From contig CP121450.1 in the NCBI GenBank assembly GCA_029689965.1, positions 806,001 through 870,000 of the forward strand: 64,000 bases of DNA. The letters run 5' to 3'. Position numbers and translations under genes: made by a program. The notes under the pieces were generated by a model that was not told the origin of the DNA, searched no databases, and worked only from the letters and a program-made list of their open reading frames with translations. Shown here in pieces: positions 58,891 through 64,000 of this stretch. Each line of letters opens with the position of its first letter. The first letter of the stretch is position 1. This DNA is from Curtobacterium flaccumfaciens (GTDB lineage: Bacteria > Actinomycetota > Actinomycetes > Actinomycetales > Microbacteriaceae).

Positions 58891-59835
58891 TCAGGCTTCC
58901 AGGACCACTCTGCCCGCGGATGACCCGGACTGTCCGGACCACGCTTCCTCGACGTCCGTCATCCGCACGGCGGTCGCATCGACCCGGATCGTGCCGTCCG
59001 CGATCGCGGCGACGATGCCGGGCAGCTCCGCGACGAACGCGGCGCGTCCGACGGAGCCCTGGCCGCTGCCGACGATGGTGAGGCCGGACGCACGGAGCGC
59101 GGCGGAGGGGACCCGCGCCTCCTGGCCGGCGGTCGAGCCGATGGCCACCCAGTCGAGCCGGCACCCACGGTCCGAACGTGCCGTGACGAGTGCGCGCATG
59201 ACGTCCGCGGCCGGTTGGCCCCACACGTAGTCGACGACGACGTCGACGTCGGCTGCCGCGACGCCGACCGCCTCGGCGTCGTGCAACGGCACCACCTCGT
59301 CGGCGCCGAGGCCCGGGAGCGCCGCGAGTCGGTCGGCGTCGCGACCGCTCGCCACCACCCGTGCCGCACCCAGGTGCTTGGCGACCTGTACCGCGGCACC
59401 GCCGGAGGCGCCGGTCGCGCCGAGGACGAGCACAGCGCTGCCGGGTTCGAACGCGATCCGACGGCGGAGCGCGACCCAGGAGGACATGACCGGGTTGACG
59501 CCGGCGGCGACCGTGACCGGGTCCGCGCCCCCGGGCAGGACGACGCTCGCGCGCGGGTCGGCGGCGACGCGCTCCGCCATCGTGCCGCGGGTGTCGCTCC
59601 CGACCGCGAAGTAGCGCAGCGTGCCGTCCGGGAACCGGCCGACGCCGTCGACGCCGGGGACCAGGGGCAGTGCGCCCTCGCTCGTGTAATGCGAGCCGTC
59701 CGCCTGCGAGCGGACGCGCGGGTGGAGGCCGGCGGCCGTGACCTCGACGAGGACCTCGCCGTCGGCCGGCGTGGGGTCGTCGAACGGCTGCCAGGTCGGT
59801 GCCTGGCCGAAGGCGGTGACGACTGCTGCGTGCAT
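58891..59835 (-). CDS. Zinc-independent alcohol dehydrogenase/quinone oxidoreductase family protein
   Basis: Unbroken, 314 residues of the medium-chain dehydrogenase fold without zinc ligands. The GroES-like half is followed by the Rossmann motif VLVLGATGASGGAAVQVAKHLGAARVVASGR. It lacks the Cys/His catalytic set and so resembles the quinone oxidoreductase group. NADPH-dependent reduction of quinones or enones is plausible. It is divergent from a MarR regulator with two dyads between them, a common arrangement for electrophile-responsive reductases. Confidence 0.85.
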   Translation of the reverse strand: MHAAVVTAFGQAPTWQPFDDPTPADGEVLVEVTAAGLHPRVRSQADGSHYTSEGALPLVPGVDGVGRFPDGTLRYFAVGSDTRGTMAERVAADPRASVVLPGGADPVTVAAGVNPVMSSWVALRRRIAFEPGSAVLVLGATGASGGAAVQVAKHLGAARVVASGRDADRLAALPGLGADEVVPLHDAEAVGVAAADVDVVVDYVWGQPAADVMRALVTARSDRGCRLDWVAIGSTAGQEARVPSAALRASGLTIVGSGQGSVGRAAFVAELPGIVAAIADGTIRVDATAVRMTDVEEAWSGQSGSSAGRVVLEA

Positions 59836-59852
59836 GGTGTCCTCCTGTAAAG

Positions 59853-59888
59853 TTCGTGTTACGAAACAAAGTAGTTCGTACTACGAAC
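59853..59888. promoter_or_regulatory. Two MarR-type operators between divergent genes
   Basis: GTTCGTA-C-TACGAAC (59874-59888) is a perfect 15-bp dyad. TTCGT-GTT-ACGAA (59853-59865) is a second, about 20 bp away. They fill the gap between the quinone-oxidoreductase-like gene and the MarR gene and would let one regulator block both promoters. The stretch is AT-rich for this genome. Confidence 0.78.
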
Positions 59889-59909
59889 CGAGTCAACTAG
59901 CATGGGGCC

Positions 59910-60326
59910 ATGCAGGAGATGACGGAGGACGAGCGGCTCGTCGATGCCCTCGGGCACGCGGCCTTCCGGACCATGGGGGCGCTGACGGATCTCGCGGCGG
60001 ATGCCGGACTCTCCCTCACGCAGCTTCGGGTGCTCGCGATCCTGCGCGACCGCCGACTGCGGATCGGCGATCTGGCGGACTACCTCGGGCTCGAGCGGTC
60101 GACGATGACCGGGCTCGTGGCGAGGGCGTCCGCCAAGGGCCTGCTGGCGCGAGAGCCGAACGCGGCCGACGCTCGCGCGGTGGACGTCGTGATCACCGGG
60201 GCCGGGTCGGACGTGGCGCGGTCGCTCGAGGCGGCGATGCGCGACGCGCTGCTGCCACTGACCGCGCGGCTGCCCGCGGGCGAGCGGCGGCAGCTGCGGG
60301 TGCTGCTCGAGCGCATGCTGCGCTGA
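59910..60326 (+). CDS. MarR-family transcriptional regulator
   Basis: Unbroken, 138 residues. Winged helix-turn-helix: LSLTQLRVLAILRDRRLRIGDLADYLGLERSTMTGLVARASAKGLLAREPNA-type sequence with the DxRxxxVxITxxG wing (DARAVDVVITGAG). No cysteines are present, so it senses a ligand rather than oxidants through thiols. Two dyads upstream suggest it represses itself and the divergent reductase gene. Confidence 0.88.
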   Translation: MQEMTEDERLVDALGHAAFRTMGALTDLAADAGLSLTQLRVLAILRDRRLRIGDLADYLGLERSTMTGLVARASAKGLLAREPNAADARAVDVVITGAGSDVARSLEAAMRDALLPLTARLPAGERRQLRVLLERMLR

Positions 60327-60396
60327 CGCTGCGCCGACCGCGCCGAGGTCGTCCGACCCGGAGCCCGTACGAGCCCGACGGCGGTACGCTGGCGCG

Positions 60397-61284
60397 GTGC
60401 ATGACGACGTGCTCCACCGGTTCGCCGACCTCGTCCCCGACCCCGCCGCGCTCGAACGCATCGCCACGGACAGTACCTGGGCGGAGGGCCCGTGCTGGAT
60501 CCCCGCGTCGCGTACCCTGCGGTGGTCCGACATCCCGGGGGACCGGATCCTGCAGTGGCACGCCGACACCGGTGCCGTGGACGTGTACGCCGAGGGGGTC
60601 GAGTTCACGAACGGCCGGACCCTCGACCGTGACGGCAGCGTGGTGCAGTGCTCGCACGGGCTCCGTCGGGTGGAGCGGGACCGCGACGGGACCGTCACGC
60701 CGATCGCCGACTCGTGGAACGGCGTCCGCCTGAACTCCCCGAACGACGTCGTCGTCGCACGGGACGGCAGCGTCTGGTTCACCGACCCGGCGTACGGCAT
60801 CACGCAGCCGCGCGAAGGGCATCCGGGCGAGCGGGAGTACGGCGATCACTGGGTGTTCCGGTGCGGTCCCGACGGCGATGGTCTGCGCCCCGTCGCGGTC
60901 GACCTCGACGAACCGAACGGCTTGGCCTTCGACCCGTCCGAGCGCGTGCTGTACGTCGCGAGCTCGTCGTCCGAGGAGCCGGTCGTCCGCGCGTACGACC
61001 GTGACGGGTCACGCCTGAAGAACGGCCGGGTCTTCGCGCGGCTCGGCCCCGGGGAGGGCGCTCCGGACGGCATCCGCGTCGACGTGCACGGGAACGTGTG
61101 GTCGTCGTCCCGCCGCGGTGTCGTGGTGTTCGACCCCGCCGGTCGGCGGCTGGGGGAGATCCCGGTGCCGGAGACCGTCGCGAACCTGTGCTTCGGGGGC
61201 GACGACGGCACGACGCTGTTCCTCGCGGCGACGACGTCGGTGTACCGGATCGCCACGACGACGAGGGACGCCGCCCTGGACTGA
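60397..61284 (+). CDS. SMP-30/gluconolactonase-family lactonase
   Basis: Unbroken, 295 residues from a GTG start. Six-bladed propeller with the metal ligands in place: Glu in WAEGPCW, Asn in NSPNDVVVA, Asn in EPNGLAF and Asp in APDGIRVDVHG. FTDPAYGI is the usual substrate-lid segment. It would open sugar lactones such as gluconolactone to the acid. It lies 70 bp after the MarR gene on the same strand. No signal peptide. Confidence 0.87.
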   Translation: MHDDVLHRFADLVPDPAALERIATDSTWAEGPCWIPASRTLRWSDIPGDRILQWHADTGAVDVYAEGVEFTNGRTLDRDGSVVQCSHGLRRVERDRDGTVTPIADSWNGVRLNSPNDVVVARDGSVWFTDPAYGITQPREGHPGEREYGDHWVFRCGPDGDGLRPVAVDLDEPNGLAFDPSERVLYVASSSSEEPVVRAYDRDGSRLKNGRVFARLGPGEGAPDGIRVDVHGNVWSSSRRGVVVFDPAGRRLGEIPVPETVANLCFGGDDGTTLFLAATTSVYRIATTTRDAALD

Positions 61285-61330
61285 TTGACTCTTTCGGAAC
61301 CTGGAACTGCAATGTAAGATATCATTGCAG
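61285..61330 (+). promoter_or_regulatory. Promoter and dyad upstream of the glycosyltransferase
   Basis: TTGACT (61285-61290) directly follows the lactonase stop; after 17 bp TGCAAT (61308-61313) may act as -10. CTGCAATG (61307-61314) and CATTGCAG (61323-61330) form a perfect inverted repeat around the AT-rich TAAGATAT. The ATTGCA/TGCAAT half-sites match those at 49617-49635. Confidence 0.6.
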
Positions 61331-61355
61331 TCAACAGGTGAACGAAGGAGCGGCC

Positions 61356-62496
61356 GTGTCCAAGCACGTGGCGATCATCGGGACTCGCGGGTACCCGTCC
61401 TACTACGGCGGTTTCGAGACCGCGGTCCGGCACATCGCTCCCCACCTGGCGGACGAGGGGTGGGACGTCACGGTGTACGGCAGGCCCGGGCAGGAGCGGA
61501 CCGACGACCCGCCGCTCGACGGCCGGATCACCCGCCGCTCGACGCGAGGACTGGAGTCCAGGTCGCTCTCGACGCTGACCCACGGGCTGACCGCCACCCT
61601 CGACGCGATCCGCCGGCGGCCGGACGTCGCCCTGGTGATGAACTGCGCGAACGGGTACTGGTTGCCGTTGCTGAAGCTCGCGGGCATCCCGACGGTGGTG
61701 AACGTGGACGGCATCGAGTGGGAGCGGGCGAAGTGGGGGCGCCTGGCGAAGTTCGTCTTCAAGACCGGTGCTCGGTTCACCGCCCGGTTCGCTGATCGCC
61801 TCGTGTTCGACGCCGCGGCGATCGGTGACTACTGGCGGCGCGAGTTCGACAAGACCGGCGCGATGATCCCGTACGGTGGCACCGAGGCCGACGACCTGCC
61901 CCTGCACGCCGACGATGCGCACCTGGCCGGCCGGCCGTTCGCGCTCGTCGTGGCACGGTTCGTGCCGGAGAACACGGTTCCTGAGTTCCTCGTCGCGGCG
62001 GAGCGGATCGCCGAACAGCACCCGGTGGTGATCGTGGGGTCGACCGGGTACGGCGGCGACCTCGACGAGCAGGCGCGTGCGCTCGCGGTGTCGAACGCGA
62101 ACGTGCACTGGCTGGACACGTCTCCGACGACGCCCGTCTCTTCGCGCTGTGGCAGCATGCCGGTGCGTACTTCCACGGCCACAGCGTCGGTGGGACGAAC
62201 CCGGCGCTCGTGCAGGCGATGCACTGCGGTGCGCCGACGATCGCCCGCGACACGGTCTACAACCGCGAGGTCCTCGCCGGTACCGGCGCCCGTTTCGTGG
62301 ACTCGGACCGGACGCCATCGCCGACGCCGTCCTGGACCTGCTCGCCGACCCGATCGAGCAGAGAGCGCTGCGGACCAGGGTGTGCGACCGGGCCCGCGCG
62401 GCGTACACGTGGGCCGGCGTCTGCAGCGACTACGAGCAGGCCATCGCCGACCAGCTCCCGGCCGCCGCCAGGAAGGTACCGGCTACCGTATCCTGA
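61356..62496 (+). CDS. Glycosyltransferase, GT4-like with DUF1972 N-terminal domain
   Basis: GTG start with GAAGGAG at 61344-61350. The N-terminus VAIIGTRGYPSYYGGFETAV is the DUF1972 signature found in rhamnosyltransferases of cell-surface polysaccharides. VNVDGIEWERAKWG and IPYGGTEADDL follow, then the GT4 sugar-nucleotide domain with ALVVARFVPENTVPEFLVAA, GHSVGGTNPALVQAMHCGAP (the Glu-rich donor loop is replaced by GGTNPALVQA). About 380 residues; breaks near 62120 and 62310. It probably adds a sugar to an envelope polysaccharide; no other such genes are in the window. Confidence 0.83.
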
Positions 62497-62503
62497 CTCG
62501 GCC

Positions 62504-63654
62504 ATGCAGTGCGACTACTTCGACCGCGGGGTGTGCCGCTCGTGCACGCTCATGGGGCAGCCGTACGCCGACCAGGTGCTCGACAAGGAGCTCCGTACGC
62601 GCGAGCTCCTGCACGACGCTGTCGAGGCCGTGGGTGGCCCCGGGGCCGTCGAGTGGCTCCCGGCGATCACCAGCCCGGAGTCCGCGTACCGGAACAAGGC
62701 GAAGATGGTCGTCGGCGGGACCGTGCAGCGTCCCACGGTGGGGATCCTGGACCACCGGCAGCGCGGCGTCGACCTGCGGCACTGCGGCATCTGCACGCCC
62801 GGGATCCAGCACGCGCTCCCGATACTCGCGGGCTTCATCGCGGAGGCCGGTCTCCTGCCGTACGACGTGGCCGCTCGCCGGGGTGAGCTCAAGTTCGTGC
62901 TCGTGACCGAGTCGCCCGACGGGGAGCTCATGGTGCGGTTCGTCCTGCGCTCCGAGGGGCAACTGCCCAGGCTCCGACAGCACCTCGACGCGCTGCTCCG
63001 GGCGCTCCCGAACGTCGTCGTCGTCACCGCGAACCTGCTTCCCGAGCACAAGGCCGTCACCGAGGGGGAGCGCGAGGTGGTGCTCACGGAGCAGGAGACC
63101 CTGCCGATGCGGCTCGGTGGCGTCACGATGCACCTCCGCCCGCAAAGCTTCTTCCAGACGAACACCCACGTCGCCACGGAGCTGTACGCGCAGGCGTCGG
63201 CGTGGATCGACGAGGTGTCGCCGGCGTCGATGTGGGACCTGTACTGCGGCGTCGGCGGGTTCGCCCTGCACGCCGCGCGTCCGGGCCGTGCGGTGACGGG
63301 CATCGAGACCAGCCGCGAGGCGATCCGGTCGGCGAAGCAGTCCGCGCGCGAGGCGGGTCTCGAGGGCGTCCGGTTCGCAGCGGACGACGCGACCGAGCAC
63401 GCGCTCCGTGCGCGGACCGAGGCGGTCCCGGGCTCGTCGTGGTGAACCCGCCGCGACGTGGCATCGGCGAGACGCTGTCCGCCTGGCTGGAGGAGTCCGA
63501 GGTCCAGCACGTCGTCTACTCGAGCTGCAACCCGGTGACCCTGGCGAAGGACCTCGCCCGCATGCCGTCGCTGCGGCTGCAGCGCGCGCGGGTGCTCGAC
63601 ATGTTCCCGCAGACGGGGCACCTCGAGGCGGTCACGCTCCTGTCGCGGGGGTGA
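62504..63654 (+). CDS. rlmC: 23S rRNA (uracil-C5)-methyltransferase, RlmC/RumB type
   Basis: About 383 residues. N-terminal iron-sulfur ligands: Cys3, Cys11 and Cys14 in MQCDYFDRGVCRSC, with the fourth in HCGIC. No TRAM domain precedes, which favours RlmC over RlmD. SAM-binding motif WDLYCGVGGFALHAA, then NPPRRGIG and the catalytic Cys in VYSSCNPVTLAKDL. It methylates U747 of 23S rRNA in E. coli. One base is lost near 63430. The ATG starts 8 bp after the glycosyltransferase stop. Confidence 0.88.
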
Positions 63655-63659
63655 CCAGG

Positions 63660-63707
63660 GACGGACCGGAGGCACGTGGCGGCACTGCCACGTGCCTCCA
63701 GTCCGTC
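63660..63707 (+). terminator. GGAGGC-family hairpin terminator after rlmC
   Basis: Twenty-four-base arms (GACGGACCGGAGGCACGTGG and onward) with one C-A mismatch, starting 6 bases after the stop. Confidence 0.8.
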
Positions 63708-64000
63708 ATTGCCAGGGAACTGCCAAGGTGACGTACCCGGGTACGAGGTGATCGCCGCGCGCGCGGCGATCCGCGCGTACAGGTTCCACGGTGGGGACAT
63801 AGCACTGATGGGTAGAACCGTTGGTCTCGGTTTGATAACGGTCGAGAGTTTCCTATGGTGGCCGACCGAGGCGCCGCCGGCACGAGTCCACTGCCCCCGG
63901 TGACGCACCCCACGACACGACCGCGATCGGTCGGGACGGGCAGTGGCGATCGACCTGTCGGTCACACGACACGCGATCCGTGGTCCCGGTGGAGCAACCA
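63708..64000 (+). other. Gene-free right end with a probable rightward promoter
   Basis: No convincing gene is seen. An AT-richer patch has TTGATA (63832-63837), 16 bp and TATGGT (63854-63859), a fair promoter for a gene beyond the window. Short open frames here lack ribosome sites and codon bias. Confidence 0.45.

Noticed and set aside
63676..63903. Possible 75-codon ORF at the right end
   Set aside because: It starts inside the terminator hairpin, has no ribosome site and reads as low-complexity sequence.
1..64000. Mobile elements, prophage or tRNA genes
   Set aside because: No transposase, integrase, phage structural motif, cloverleaf or attachment-site duplication was seen on either strand.

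Overview
The window is about 64 kb of very GC-rich DNA that looks like the chromosome of a plant- or soil-associated actinobacterium of the family Microbacteriaceae, with Curtobacterium the closest guess. The reasons are codon use, many GTG starts, GTGA/ATGA start-stop overlaps, several LacI-regulated ABC sugar importers with plant-polysaccharide hydrolases, and an actinobacterial-type Mrp antiporter whose A and B parts are fused. No rRNA, tRNA, insertion sequence, phage gene or CRISPR array was found. The taxon is an inference, not a database result.

A caution on quality: roughly 70 reading-frame breaks interrupt about two thirds of the genes, including housekeeping ones such as the 23S rRNA methyltransferase and the Mrp subunits. 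Almost all are single missing bases in G/C runs, and the protein continues perfectly in the next frame. I treat them as consensus errors, give each gene as one CDS across its frames, and do not call pseudogenes.

Layout. (1) 1-14,050: a sugar-acid locus. It has the end of a secreted protein with a family-9-like carbohydrate-binding domain, a sugar ABC importer, a uronate-dehydrogenase-like enzyme, galactonate dehydratase, a LacI regulator, a mannonate-dehydratase-like enzyme, two divergent SDRs, a GntR regulator and a GH2 glycosidase. Two near-identical LacI operators tie the importer to the second dehydratase. (2) 14,132-18,559: a second importer and a MetE-like methyltransferase. (3) 18,679-26,504: an arabinoside/glucoside locus with a GH54 arabinofuranosidase carrying ricin-type lectin domains, a LacI regulator with three shared operators, a third importer and a GH1 glycosidase. 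(4) 26,584-38,820: an aldo/keto reductase, an MFS exporter, then a cluster of cutC, an MlrC-type (M81) hydrolase, a ROK repressor, a complete oligopeptide-type ABC importer and a ROK sugar kinase. (5) 38,908-45,007: small membrane and stress proteins and two copies of a module in which an MmyB-type XRE regulator is divergent from an SDR. (6) 45,205-52,495: pyroglutamyl peptidase, pyruvate oxidase, a PAP2 phosphatase, SoxR, a DUF1801 protein, a 55-codon orphan, an aldo/keto reductase with a repeat-encoded tail and an MFS transporter. (7) 52,548-58,781: the mrpACDEFG antiporter operon. (8) 58,891-63,654: a quinone-oxidoreductase-like gene divergent from its MarR regulator, an SMP-30 lactonase, a glycosyltransferase and rlmC.

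A family of long GC-rich hairpins with shared outer arms lies just after many stop codons and looks like the genome's standard terminator. Several families of 18-30 bp tandem repeats also sit in short intergenic gaps.
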